Made by a program: the position numbers and the translations under genes | Notes under the pieces: generated by a model | What the model saw: only the letters and a program-made list of their open reading frames with translations | The model's database searches: none | Told to the model about the DNA's origin: nothing | Assembly: GCF_000069785.1 (NCBI RefSeq) | Contig: NC_010528.1 | Coordinates: 1,116,001 to 1,180,000 of the forward strand | Direction of reading: 5' to 3' | DNA: 64,000 nucleotides | DNA from: Cupriavidus taiwanensis LMG 19424 | Lineage (GTDB): Bacteria > Pseudomonadota > Gammaproteobacteria > Burkholderiales > Burkholderiaceae | In this document: in pieces, positions 8,660-16,113 of the stretch | Position numbering within the stretch: the stretch's first letter is position 1 | Layout: each line of letters starts with the position of its first letter

Positions 8660-9547
8660 TCAGCGGTTGGCGCGGTTCATGAACACCAGGCGCTCGAACA
8701 GGTGCACGTCCTGCTCGTTCTTCAGCAGCGCGCCATGCAGCGGCGGGATCGCGGCCTTCTTGTCCGGGCTCTTCAGCGCCTCGGGCGGGATGTCCTCGGC
8801 CATCAGCAGCTTGAGCCAGTCGATCAGCTCGGACGTCGACGGCTTCTTCTTCAGGCCCGGCAGGTTGCGCATCTCGTAGAACGATTCCAGCGCGGCGGCA
8901 ACCAGCTCGCGCTTGATGCCGGGGTAGTGCACGTCGACGATCTGCTGCATCGTCTCGGCATCGGGGAACTTGATGTAGTGGAAGAAGCAGCGGCGCAGGA
9001 AGGCGTCGGGCAACTCCTTCTCGTTGTTCGAGGTGATGATCACCAGCGGCCGGTGCTTCGCCTTGACCAGCTCGCGGGTCTCGTAGACATAGAACTCCAT
9101 GCGGTCGAGTTCGCGCAGCAGGTCGTTGGGGAATTCGATGTCGGCCTTGTCGATCTCGTCGATCAGCAGCACCACCTGCTGGTCGGCCTCGAAGGCCTGC
9201 CACAGCACGCCCTTGACGATGTAGTTGCGGATGTCGTGGACGCGGTCGTCGCCCAGCTGCGAATCGCGCAGGCGCGACACGGCGTCGTATTCGTACAGGC
9301 CCTGCTGTGCCTTGGTGGTCGACTTGATATGCCATTGCAGCAGCGGCATGCCCAGCGCGGCGGCGACTTCCTCGGCCAGCATGGTCTTGCCGGTGCCGGG
9401 CTCACCCTTGATCAGCAGGGGGCGCTGCAGCGTGCGCGCGGCATTGACGGCCAGCTTGAGGTCGTCGGTGGCAACATACTGGTCGCTGCCTTCGAAGCGG
9501 ACCGGCTGGGAGGAGGCTTGGGCGGAAGCGTTGGCGGTGTTTGACAT
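8660..9547 (-). CDS. MoxR-family AAA+ ATPase
   Basis: A 295-residue AAA+ ATPase. Walker A GEPGTGKT is at residues 48-55 and Walker B LLIDEIDKAD near 127-136. Sensor 1 is ITSNNEKELPDAFLRRC, which also holds the arginine finger region. The short form without an extra domain and the wording FEGSDQYVATDDLKLAVNAA are typical of the MoxR/CoxD-like group. MoxR ATPases act with VWA-domain partners in assembly of protein complexes or metal cofactors; the CoxE-like VWA gene is two genes downstream. It is the first gene of the minus-strand cluster, with a 540-base gap upstream that also carries the 6S RNA candidate on the other strand. Confidence 0.92.
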   Translation of the reverse strand: MSNTANASAQASSQPVRFEGSDQYVATDDLKLAVNAARTLQRPLLIKGEPGTGKTMLAEEVAAALGMPLLQWHIKSTTKAQQGLYEYDAVSRLRDSQLGDDRVHDIRNYIVKGVLWQAFEADQQVVLLIDEIDKADIEFPNDLLRELDRMEFYVYETRELVKAKHRPLVIITSNNEKELPDAFLRRCFFHYIKFPDAETMQQIVDVHYPGIKRELVAAALESFYEMRNLPGLKKKPSTSELIDWLKLLMAEDIPPEALKSPDKKAAIPPLHGALLKNEQDVHLFERLVFMNRANR

Positions 9548-9811
9548 GAGGCAACCTGAGGTGGCGGCCGCTCGCGGACGAGGGCCGGGTTGGCGTGCTG
9601 GGCGCGGTCTCTTCGCGCTGTGACGCGCGCTTTCGTTATGGAAACAGGGTCCGTGACGGGCGCCCGCTTGCCGCTGGCGCAGCGTACGCGAACGGTCGTG
9701 CGGATTCCCGGAATGGGCCAGTATAAAAGACCTTTGCGGTTCGTGTTGGGGCCCGCTGACAGGGTTCCGCCGGCGCCGACCGCTGGCTGGACTGGCAGGT
9801 GCCGGCTGCGG

Positions 9812-9817
9812 TACAAT
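9812..9817 (+). promoter_or_regulatory. Candidate -10 box upstream of the 6S RNA / cytochrome genes
   Basis: TACAAT lies in a CG-rich context about 50 bases before the predicted RNA stem. A TTGACG sequence at 9826-9831 could be a -35 for a start nearer the stem, but its spacing to any -10 is too long to be convincing. Confidence 0.35.
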
Positions 9818-9867
9818 GCGGCGGTTTGACGCGCCCCCACGTCCAGTTCTCCAGTATCCGGCAGTCC

Positions 9868-10033
9868 GCGTTCAGAAGTCCCTGCGGCCCTTCCGGGTCG
9901 CGGCGATTGCGCGAGGTGGTTCCAGAATGGTGTTCCACTCCCCGGCAAACCGACCGGATGCGACATCTCTGGCGGGTTGCACCCCGGCCAACCAACTGGC
10001 TGCCCGGTTGCTCCGCAGAAGCATTCTGAAACC
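9868..10033 (+). ncRNA. ssrS: Probable 6S RNA
   Basis: A region of about 165 bases folds by hand into the 6S architecture. The closing stem pairs TTCAGAA (9871-9877) and CTGCGG (9882-9887) with CCGCAG (10013-10018) and TTCTGAA (10024-10030). Inner helices are CCGGG with CCCGG, then AGGTGGTT with AACCAACT (7 of 8 pairs). A central bubble follows, containing AGAATGGTGTTCC on the 5' side and TGCGACATC on the 3' side, with a small CGGGT/ACCCCG hairpin in the 3' strand of the bubble. The bubble segments resemble Escherichia coli 6S (AGAAUGUGGCGCUCC and CUGCGACGACA). 6S RNA sequesters the sigma-70 RNA polymerase holoenzyme in stationary phase. Ends are estimates; it lies just before two cytochrome genes. 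Confidence 0.7.
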
Positions 10034-10086
10034 GTCTCCGCCCGGCAGGGCAGGTCACACGGTTTAACTTCCAATCCGCAAAGACA

Positions 10087-10434
10087 ATGAAAAAGCTCCT
10101 CACGATGGTGGTGCTGGGCGCGGCTGCAACGGCCGTGCAGGCACAGGAAGTCAAGGGCAATGGAGACGCTGCCAAGGACAAGGTTGCAATGTGCATCGGA
10201 TGCCATGGCATTCCGGGCTACCGTGCGTCCTTCCCCGAGATCTATGAAGTGCCGCTGCTGGGCGGCCAGAGCGCCAAGTACATCGAGAACGCGCTGAAGG
10301 CCTACCAGAAGGGCGAGCGCAAGCACCCCACCATGCGCAGCATCGCCGCGACGCTGACCGAGCAGGACATCGCCAACGTGGCGGCCTACTACTCGCAGCA
10401 GAACGCCGGCACGCAGAACAATTCCCTCAAGTAA
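10087..10434 (+). CDS. Monoheme c-type cytochrome (class I, c4/c553-like)
   Basis: A 115-residue exported cytochrome c. A signal peptide (MKKLLTMVVLGAAATAVQAQ) is followed by the mature protein with one heme motif, MCIGCHGIPGY, where CxxCH binds heme covalently. The distal methionine is probably in HPTMRSIAATL, and the C-terminal helix IANVAAYYSQQ is typical. It should carry electrons in the periplasm. A second monoheme cytochrome follows after 10 bases, so the two probably form a pair like the two halves of a diheme cytochrome c4. The ATG at 10087 matches the signal peptide. The long upstream stretch holds the 6S RNA candidate. Confidence 0.93.
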   Translation: MKKLLTMVVLGAAATAVQAQEVKGNGDAAKDKVAMCIGCHGIPGYRASFPEIYEVPLLGGQSAKYIENALKAYQKGERKHPTMRSIAATLTEQDIANVAAYYSQQNAGTQNNSLK

Positions 10435-10444
10435 GAGACCCCAC

Positions 10445-10843
10445 ATGAAGACGCTCAAGACGCTTTCGTTCGCGCTCGGCGCACTCGTGCTGGGTGCTGC
10501 CGCCATGCCGGCCTCGGCCGCCGACCTTGCCAACGGCAAGACGCTGGTGGAAAAGGGCAACTGCGTGGCCTGCCATGGCGCCGGCATGAACAAGCCGATC
10601 TCGCCCGACTACCCCAAGCTGGCCGGCCAGCATGCCGACTACCTGTACCACGCGCTGATGTCCTACCAGGTGTCGGGCAATGCGCTGGTGGGCCGTTCCA
10701 ACGCGATCATGGCCGGCCAGGTCAACGCCAATCCGGCGGTCACCGACAAGGATGGCAAGCCGCGCCCGTTCACGCGCAAGGAACTGAAGGACATGGCCGC
10801 CTACATCGAGTCGCTGCCGGGCGACCTGGTGCTGAAGAAGTAA
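10445..10843 (+). CDS. Monoheme c-type cytochrome (c553-like)
   Basis: A 132-residue periplasmic cytochrome. The signal peptide ends at MPASAAD; the heme site is NCVACHGAGMNKPI, and the region SNAIMAGQV probably provides the axial methionine. LKDMAAYIESLPGDL is the usual C-terminal helix. It starts 10 bases after the preceding cytochrome gene, with an AAGAGA-type ribosome binding site inside the gap, and the pair ends at a strong intrinsic terminator at 10872-10903. The two resemble each other in the DYLYHALMSYQ / KYIENALKAYQ and C-terminal segments, suggesting duplication. The redox partner is unknown. Confidence 0.93.
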   Translation: MKTLKTLSFALGALVLGAAAMPASAADLANGKTLVEKGNCVACHGAGMNKPISPDYPKLAGQHADYLYHALMSYQVSGNALVGRSNAIMAGQVNANPAVTDKDGKPRPFTRKELKDMAAYIESLPGDLVLKK

Positions 10844-10871
10844 TGGCCGGCGGCGCCCGCCGCCTGCACGC

Positions 10872-10903
10872 AAAAAGCCGCTTCGCTGGAAGCGGCTTTT
10901 TTT
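10872..10903 (+). terminator. Intrinsic terminator after the cytochrome pair
   Basis: AGCCGCTTC, loop GCTG, GAAGCGGCT, then seven T residues, with an A-run on the left side. The hairpin is perfect and could also work for the convergent aroG transcript, which ends about 67 bases further right. Confidence 0.9.
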
Positions 10904-10969
10904 CGTCCGCGGCGGGGCTCAGGCCGGCCGCAGCCGGTGCGCCAACGCCGTCGACCCTTCAGTGTTGCT

Positions 10970-12049
10970 TCAGTTGCCGCTGCCCGACACGAGTCGGCGC
11001 TGGCGCACCGACTCGGCCAGGCCCTCGAGCACCTTGACCGAGTCGTCCCAGCCGATGCACGCATCGGTGACGGACTGGCCATAGGTCAGCTCGTCGACCG
11101 GCTGGCCCTGCACGTGGTCCTGGCGCCCGGCCACCAGGTGCGATTCGACCATCACGCCGATGATGCGCTGGTCGCCGGCGGCAATCTGGCGGCCGATGTC
11201 GGCGCACACCGGGATCTGGTTCTCATGCTTCTTGCTGCTGTTGGCATGCGAGGCGTCGATCATCAGGCGCGAGGCCAGGCCGGCCTTGGCGATGGCGTCG
11301 CACGCTTCCTGCACGCTGGCGGCGTCGTAGTTGGGCGCCTTGCCGCCGCGCAGGATCACGTGGCAGTCCTCGTTGCCCGAGGTCGACACGATCGCCGAAT
11401 GCCCGCCCTTGGTCACCGACAGGAAATGGTGCGGCTGCGACGCGGCCTTGATCGCGTCGACCGCGATCTTGACGTTGCCGTCGGTGCCGTTCTTGAACCC
11501 GACCGGGCACGACAGTCCCGATGCCAGCTCGCGGTGCACCTGCGACTCGGTGGTGCGCGCGCCGATCGCGCCCCAGCTGACCAGGTCGGCGATGTATTGC
11601 GGGCTGATCATGTCGAGGTACTCGGTGCCGGTCGGCACGCCCATTTCGCTGATGGTCAGCAGCAGCTCGCGCGCGGTGCGCAGGCCGTCATTGATCTTGA
11701 AGCTGCCGTCCATGTGCGGGTCGTTGATCAGGCCCTTCCAGCCCACGGTGGTGCGCGGCTTCTCGAAGTACACCCGCATCACCACCTCCAGCTCGCCGGC
11801 GAAGCGCTCGCGCTGGACCTTGAGCAGCTTGGCGTATTCCAGCGCGGCGCGGGTATCGTGGATCGAGCAGGGTCCGATGATGACGATCAGACGGTCATCC
11901 ATGCCGTGCAGGATGCGGTGCATGGCCTGGCGCGCGCCGTAGATCACGTCCGAAGCCTGTTCGGAGCAGCCAAACTCGCGGATCAGGTGCGCGGGCGGCA
12001 GCAGCTCCTTGAGTTCACGGATGCGCAGGTCGTCGGTGTTCTTCAGCAT
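10970..12049 (-). CDS. aroG: 3-deoxy-7-phosphoheptulonate (DAHP) synthase, class I
   Basis: A 359-residue cytoplasmic enzyme that condenses phosphoenolpyruvate and erythrose-4-phosphate, the first step of aromatic amino-acid synthesis. Family motifs include IIGPCSIHD near residue 55-63 (metal-binding cysteine), MRVYFEKPRTTVGWKGLINDP, GTEYLDMISPQY, SWGAIGARTTESQ, FKNGTDG and the C-terminal TDACIGWD. The ATG at 12047-12049 fits the family start and has GGAGCC-like pairing just before it; the open frame upstream runs back through the terminator hairpin and is not coding. The leader upstream encodes a Phe/Tyr-rich peptide and a terminator/antiterminator, so expression is probably set by charged tRNA-Phe and tRNA-Tyr. 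Which amino acid inhibits the enzyme itself cannot be read here. Confidence 0.95.
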   Translation of the reverse strand: MLKNTDDLRIRELKELLPPAHLIREFGCSEQASDVIYGARQAMHRILHGMDDRLIVIIGPCSIHDTRAALEYAKLLKVQRERFAGELEVVMRVYFEKPRTTVGWKGLINDPHMDGSFKINDGLRTARELLLTISEMGVPTGTEYLDMISPQYIADLVSWGAIGARTTESQVHRELASGLSCPVGFKNGTDGNVKIAVDAIKAASQPHHFLSVTKGGHSAIVSTSGNEDCHVILRGGKAPNYDAASVQEACDAIAKAGLASRLMIDASHANSSKKHENQIPVCADIGRQIAAGDQRIIGVMVESHLVAGRQDHVQGQPVDELTYGQSVTDACIGWDDSVKVLEGLAESVRQRRLVSGSGN

Positions 12050-12103
12050 GATGGCTCCAGGATTCTTGTGAGGTCGTGAGAGTGTGGGAAAACAAACGGG
12101 TAT

Positions 12104-12129
12104 AAAAAAACCGCCAGGGTCGCTGGCGG
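12104..12129 (-). terminator. Attenuator terminator in the aroG leader
   Basis: Read on the minus strand, CCGCCAGCG (12129-12121), a short loop, CTGGCGG (12117-12111) and seven U residues (12110-12104) make an intrinsic terminator about 55 bases before the aroG start codon. No gene lies upstream on this strand except the leader peptide, so it terminates the leader transcript. Confidence 0.85.
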
Positions 12130-12153
12130 TCTTTTTTGTATTCGGGGCGCTGC

Positions 12154-12225
12154 TTACAGCCATCCCTCCCTATCCGCCAGCGGTGTGAGATCGCCAAAAA
12201 AGTAAAAGTAAAACTTAGCGGACAT
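12154..12225 (-). CDS. aroG leader peptide, Phe/Tyr-rich (attenuator)
   Basis: A 23-codon reading frame, too short for routine gene calling, with ATG at 12225-12223 and TAA at 12156-12154. Codons 5-10 read Phe-Tyr-Phe-Tyr-Phe-Phe, and a Trp codon is next to last. Codons 15-18 contain CGCTGGCGG, exactly complementary to the left arm (CCGCCAGCG) of the downstream terminator. A ribosome stalled on the Phe/Tyr codons would therefore leave this segment free to form an antiterminator. One that reaches the stop codon would cover it and let the terminator form. No clear Shine-Dalgarno precedes the ATG. A 53-codon frame that starts near the predicted transcript start ends 10 bases inside this one, so translational coupling is possible. 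Confidence 0.8.
   Translation of the reverse strand: MSAKFYFYFFGDLTPLADREGWL
12174..12182 (-). promoter_or_regulatory. Antiterminator arm of the aroG attenuator
   Basis: Minus-strand CGCTGGCGG inside the leader peptide gene is a perfect 9-base complement of CCGCCAGCG at 12129-12121. This gives the alternative helix (segment 2 with 3) that excludes the terminator helix (3 with 4). Confidence 0.8.
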
Positions 12226-12377
12226 GGCGGAAAAAGGCGTTGGCTTGGGTCAGCTTGAAACGATTTTCTTCGCGGGCGCTGGATTTATGCTGCACTGCGT
12301 GGCAGAAAGGCAGGAAATTGCGCGCCGCTTCGATAATTTTCGTTGCGCATTGGCTGCTGGCCGCGCGACGAAGCATC

Positions 12378-12406
12378 TTTATAGCGCCTTTTGCCGGGGT
12401 TGGCAA
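12378..12406 (-). promoter_or_regulatory. Sigma-70 promoter of the aroG leader
   Basis: On the minus strand, TTGCCA (12406-12401) and TATAAA (12383-12378) are separated by exactly 17 bases. Transcription should start near 12371, giving a leader of about 320 bases that contains the Phe/Tyr peptide and the attenuator. Confidence 0.75.
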
Positions 12407-12562
12407 GTGTCGACGCAGTCATGCCGTGCGCTGGCGCACCAACGCGGCTAACCGTCCGGCGCCGCCTTGCCGGCCGGGTCCTGCGGGCCGCATTCAGGCT
12501 TTTCCTGTTATAGCCCGGGGCTATATTGAAAGCGGGGAGCAGTGCGCACGGGGAGGTGCATC

Positions 12563-13618
12563 ATGAGCGTCGATGAAGCGAGGCTGAATGCCTTCATGGA
12601 AAAATTCGTCGGCGATATCGGCGCGGTGATGCATGCCGCGACCGTGGTCGTCGGCGATGAACTGGGCCTGTACAAGGCGCTGGCGGAAAAGCCGATGACT
12701 GTCGCCATGCTGGCGGCCAAGACCCATACCGACGAGCGCTACCTGCGCGAATGGCTGTCGGCGCAGGCGGCCAGCGGCTACGTCGACTATGACGCTAGTT
12801 CGGCGCAGTTCAGCCTGAACGAAGAACAGGCCTTTGCGCTGGCACAGGAAGGCAGCCCGGCCTTTATCCCGGGCGCGTTCCAGATCGCCGTGGCGCAGTT
12901 CCGCGCGATTCCCAAAATGATCGATATCTTCCGCAATGGCCGCGGCCTGGGCTGGCACGAGCACGATCCCGCGCTGTTCCACGGCACCGAACGCTTCTTC
13001 CGGCCCGGCTATGCGGCGCACCTTGTGTCGGAATGGATTCCGGCGCTGGCAGGCATGGCGGCGCGGCTGGAGGCGGGGGCCATGGTGGCGGACGTAGGCT
13101 GCGGCCATGGCGCCTCGACCATCATCATGGCGCAGGCGTTTCCCGCGTCGCGCTTCGTCGGCTTCGACTACCATGAGCCCTCGGTGCGCCATGCGGCCGA
13201 GGCCGCGCGCCGCGCCGGCGTGGCCGAGCGCGTGCGCTTCGAGGTGGCCAGCGCCAAGGACTATGGCGGCAAGGACTATGACCTGGTGGCGGTGTTCGAC
13301 TGCCTGCACGACATGGGCGATCCCGTGGGCGCGGCGCGCCATGTGCGAGAGACCCTGCGCGCCGACGGCGCCTGGATGATCGTCGAGCCCTTTGCCAACG
13401 ATGCGCTGGAGCAGAACCTGAATCCGGTAGGCCGGGTGTTCTACTCCGCGTCGACCTTCATCTGCACGCCGGCATCGCGCTCGCAGGAAGTCGGCCTGTG
13501 CCTGGGCGCACAGGCGGGCGAGGCGCGCATGCGTGCGGTGGCGGAGCAGGCAGGCTTCCGCAGCTTCCGCCGCGCGGCGCAGACGCCGTTCAATCTGGTG
13601 TATGAAGTGCGGCCGTAA
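12563..13618 (+). CDS. Class I SAM-dependent methyltransferase with winged-helix N-terminus
   Basis: A 351-residue protein. Residues 1-90 form a winged-helix dimerisation domain like those of O-methyltransferases (LYKALAEKPMTVAMLAAKTHTDERYLREWL). The catalytic Rossmann domain carries SAM motif I, VADVGCGHGASTIIMA, near residue 176; motif II with VGFDYHEPSV; and AVFDCLHDMGDP as motif IV. The C-terminal part has a conserved FICTPASRSQEVGLCLGAQAGEARM stretch seen in related methyltransferases of unknown function. The ATG at 12563 is chosen because GGGAGG lies 6 bases before it; an upstream in-frame start lacks this. It stands alone, so the substrate is unknown. Confidence 0.87.
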   Translation: MSVDEARLNAFMEKFVGDIGAVMHAATVVVGDELGLYKALAEKPMTVAMLAAKTHTDERYLREWLSAQAASGYVDYDASSAQFSLNEEQAFALAQEGSPAFIPGAFQIAVAQFRAIPKMIDIFRNGRGLGWHEHDPALFHGTERFFRPGYAAHLVSEWIPALAGMAARLEAGAMVADVGCGHGASTIIMAQAFPASRFVGFDYHEPSVRHAAEAARRAGVAERVRFEVASAKDYGGKDYDLVAVFDCLHDMGDPVGAARHVRETLRADGAWMIVEPFANDALEQNLNPVGRVFYSASTFICTPASRSQEVGLCLGAQAGEARMRAVAEQAGFRSFRRAAQTPFNLVYEVRP

Positions 13619-13647
13619 GGGTGTGGCCGTCCGGGATGCTGATTGCG

Positions 13648-13680
13648 TGCTCCCTCTCCCGCACGCTGGAGAGGGGAGCA
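13648..13680. repeat. CCCTCTCC-type hairpin (dispersed repeat copy 2)
   Basis: TGCTCCCTCTCC and GGAGAGGGGAGCA pair around an 8-base spacer with one bulge. It sits between the convergent methyltransferase and tldD genes and matches the core of the hairpins at 2779 and 37827. Confidence 0.6.
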
Positions 13681-13702
13681 AACCCCCTGTCAGACAGCGG
13701 CC

Positions 13703-15163
13703 TCAGGCCGTCCCGCCCACCGTCATATTCTCGATGCGCAGCGTCGGCTGGCCCACGCCCACCGGCACGCTCTGGCCTTCCTTGCCGCACACGCCCACGC
13801 CCGAATCCAGCCGCATGTCGTTGCCGATCATGGTCACGTCCTTGAGCGATTCCGGGCCGTTGCCGACCAGGGTCGCGCCCTTGACCGGGTAGGTGATCTT
13901 GCCGTCCTCGATCATATAGGCCTCGCTCGCCGAGAACACGAACTTGCCGTTGGTGATGTCGACCTGGCCGCCGCCAAAGTTGACCGCATACAGGCCCTTC
14001 TTGACGCTGGCGATGATTTCCTGCGGGTCCTTGTCGCCGTTGAGCATGTAGGTGTTGGTCATGCGCGGCATCGGCAGCGCGGCATAGCTTTCGCGGCGCG
14101 CGTTGCCGGTGACCGGCATCTTCATCAGGCGCGCGTTGAGCGTGTCCTGGATATAGCCGCGCAGGATGCCGTCCTCGATCAGCGTTGTGCACTGGGTCGG
14201 GTTGCCTTCATCGTCCAGGTTGAGCGAGCCGCGGCGGTTGGCCAGCGTGCCGTCGTCTACCACGGTCACGCCCCTGGCCGCGACGCGCTCGCCCATGCGG
14301 CCGGCAAACGCCGACGAGCCCTTGCGGTTGAAGTCGCCTTCCAGCCCGTGGCCGACCGCCTCGTGCAGCAGCACGCCGGGCCAGCCGGGGCCCAGCACCA
14401 CGGTCATCGCGCCGGCCGGGGCCGGGCGCGCATCCAGGTTGACCAGCGCCGACGACACCGCCTCGTCCACGTACTGCTGCAGCAGCGCATCGGTGAAATA
14501 GCCGTAGGCATAGCGGCCGCCGCCGCCGGACGAGCCGATCTCGCGGCGCCCGCCCTGTTCGGCGATCACCGTGACCGAGACCCGCACCAGCGGGCGCACG
14601 TCGGCGGCGATCACGCCGTCGCTGCGCGCTACCAGCACCACGTCGTACTCGCCCGCCAGGCCCGCCATGACCTGCACCACGCGCGGATCCTTGGCGCGCG
14701 CCATGCGCTCGATGCGCTCGAGCAGCGCCACCTTTTCCGCCGCGCTCATCGAGTCGAGCGGGTCGTTGGGCGAGTACAGGTTGCGCCCCGCTTGCGTGGC
14801 CAGCTCGCCGGCGACCTTGATACGGCCGCTGCCGGCCTTGCCGATGGTGCGCGTGGCGGCTGCCGCCTGCGACAGCGCGGGCAGGCTGATTTCATCCGAG
14901 TAGGCGAAGGCGGTGCGGTCGCCCGAGACCGCGCGCACGCCCACGCCCTGGTCGATGCTGAAGCTGCCCGACTTGACGATGCCTTCTTCCAGGCTCCAGG
15001 CCTCGTTGCGGGTGTACTGGAAGTACAGGTCGGCGTAGTCGACCTTGTGCGTGAAGATATCGGCCAGCACGCGCTGGAGCCTGGCTTCGTCCAGGCCGTA
15101 CGGCGCCAGCAGCAGTTGCTGCGCGGTGGCCAGGTTGCGGATTCCGAGATCGCCGGCGTTCAT
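13703..15163 (-). CDS. tldD: Metalloprotease TldD
   Basis: A 486-residue subunit of the TldD/TldE zinc protease, which processes modified peptides such as microcin B17 in Escherichia coli and the CcdA antitoxin. The zinc-binding [12 protein letters not shown] motif lies near residue 266, followed by [18 protein letters not shown] and the C-terminal [20 protein letters not shown] characteristic of TldD. Its partner TldE (PmbA) is not in this window. An AAAGGA-type ribosome binding site precedes the ATG at 15161-15163. It is the last gene of a minus-strand set yhdP - nitrilase - tldD, an order I recall as conserved in betaproteobacteria. Confidence 0.95.
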   Translation of the reverse strand: MNAGDLGIRNLATAQQLLLAPYGLDEARLQRVLADIFTHKVDYADLYFQYTRNEAWSLEEGIVKSGSFSIDQGVGVRAVSGDRTAFAYSDEISLPALSQAAAATRTIGKAGSGRIKVAGELATQAGRNLYSPNDPLDSMSAAEKVALLERIERMARAKDPRVVQVMAGLAGEYDVVLVARSDGVIAADVRPLVRVSVTVIAEQGGRREIGSSGGGGRYAYGYFTDALLQQYVDEAVSSALVNLDARPAPAGAMTVVLGPGWPGVLLHEAVGHGLEGDFNRKGSSAFAGRMGERVAARGVTVVDDGTLANRRGSLNLDDEGNPTQCTTLIEDGILRGYIQDTLNARLMKMPVTGNARRESYAALPMPRMTNTYMLNGDKDPQEIIASVKKGLYAVNFGGGQVDITNGKFVFSASEAYMIEDGKITYPVKGATLVGNGPESLKDVTMIGNDMRLDSGVGVCGKEGQSVPVGVGQPTLRIENMTVGGTA

Positions 15164-15259
15164 GAGAGGTCCTTTTTTTCCTGTGGCCGCGCGGGCTGGC
15201 CGGCGCGGCAGACAATCCTGTGGGCGAGGGCGCCATCGGCCCCCGCAGTTGCGTACATG

Positions 15260-16096
15260 CTACAGCACCCGGTGCCGCAATGCCGGCAGGTTCTGCCGGA
15301 CTTCCTCCAGCCGCGCCGGGTCGATCACGCCGCCGACCACGCCTTCGCCTTCGGGCAGCATCGCCAGCACTTCGCCCCACGGGTCCACCAGCATCGAATG
15401 GCCCCAGGTGCGCCGGCCGTTCTCGTGCTTGCCGCCTTGAGCCGCCGCCAGCACATAGCACTGGTTTTCGATGGCGCGGGCGCGCAGCAGGATTTCCCAG
15501 TGGGCCTGCCCGGTGGTGTAGGTGAAGGCGGCCGGCATCAGGATCAGGCTGGTGCCGCCGTCTGCGGCCAGGCCGCGGTACAGCTCCGGGAAGCGCAGGT
15601 CGTAGCACACCGACATCGCCACCCGGCCGCAGGGCGCATCGAAGCTGACCGGCGTGCGCCCGGCCAGGATGGTGCGCGATTCGTCATAGCTTTCGGTGCC
15701 GCGGGTGAAGCCGAACAGGTGGATCTTGTCGTAGCGCGCGATGCGCTCGCCGCGCGGGTTGAAGGCGAGCGAGGTGTTGTACACGCGCTGCGGGTCATCG
15801 CACCACATCGGCAGCGTGCCGCCCACCAGCCAGATGCCATGGCGGCGCGCCGTGTCGGCCAGGAACTGCTGCACCGGGCCGTCGCCGTCGTGCTCGCGCA
15901 CGGCAACCTTGTCGGATTCGGCGCGGCCCATGATGCAGAAGTACTCGGGCAGCAGCACCAGTTCGGCACCGCCGGCGGCGGCCTCGGCGATGCGCGCCTC
16001 GGCGCGCGCCAGGTTGGCGTCAAGCGAGGTGCCGGTCACGGTCTGGACGGCGGCAACGCGGAACGGGGCAGGGCTGGCAGAACTGGCTGGGGTCAT
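15260..16096 (-). CDS. Carbon-nitrogen hydrolase (Nit/NIT2-like omega-amidase family)
   Basis: A 278-residue nitrilase-superfamily amidase. The catalytic triad is visible as Glu51 in LLPEYF, Lys near 124 in RYDKIHLFGF and Cys near 162 in SVCYDLRFPELY. The sequence resembles NIT1/NIT2-type enzymes, which deaminate oxidised glutathione or alpha-ketoglutaramate; either fits as metabolite repair. It is cytoplasmic. It sits 18 bases downstream of yhdP and about 100 bases upstream of tldD, and is probably co-transcribed with yhdP. The start at 16096 gives the standard family length. Confidence 0.93.
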   Translation of the reverse strand: MTPASSASPAPFRVAAVQTVTGTSLDANLARAEARIAEAAAGGAELVLLPEYFCIMGRAESDKVAVREHDGDGPVQQFLADTARRHGIWLVGGTLPMWCDDPQRVYNTSLAFNPRGERIARYDKIHLFGFTRGTESYDESRTILAGRTPVSFDAPCGRVAMSVCYDLRFPELYRGLAADGGTSLILMPAAFTYTTGQAHWEILLRARAIENQCYVLAAAQGGKHENGRRTWGHSMLVDPWGEVLAMLPEGEGVVGGVIDPARLEEVRQNLPALRHRVL

Positions 16097-16113
16097 GGGG
16101 GCGGCATCTTCTT

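Noticed and set aside
9548..10593. Minus-strand open frame across the MoxR-cytochrome gap
   Set aside because: It overlaps the cytochrome gene and the RNA candidate and shows no recognisable protein features.
12426..12439. GTGCGC-TG-GCGCAC hairpin before the methyltransferase gene
   Set aside because: A 6-base GC stem of this kind is expected by chance at this base composition and has no U-tract or context.
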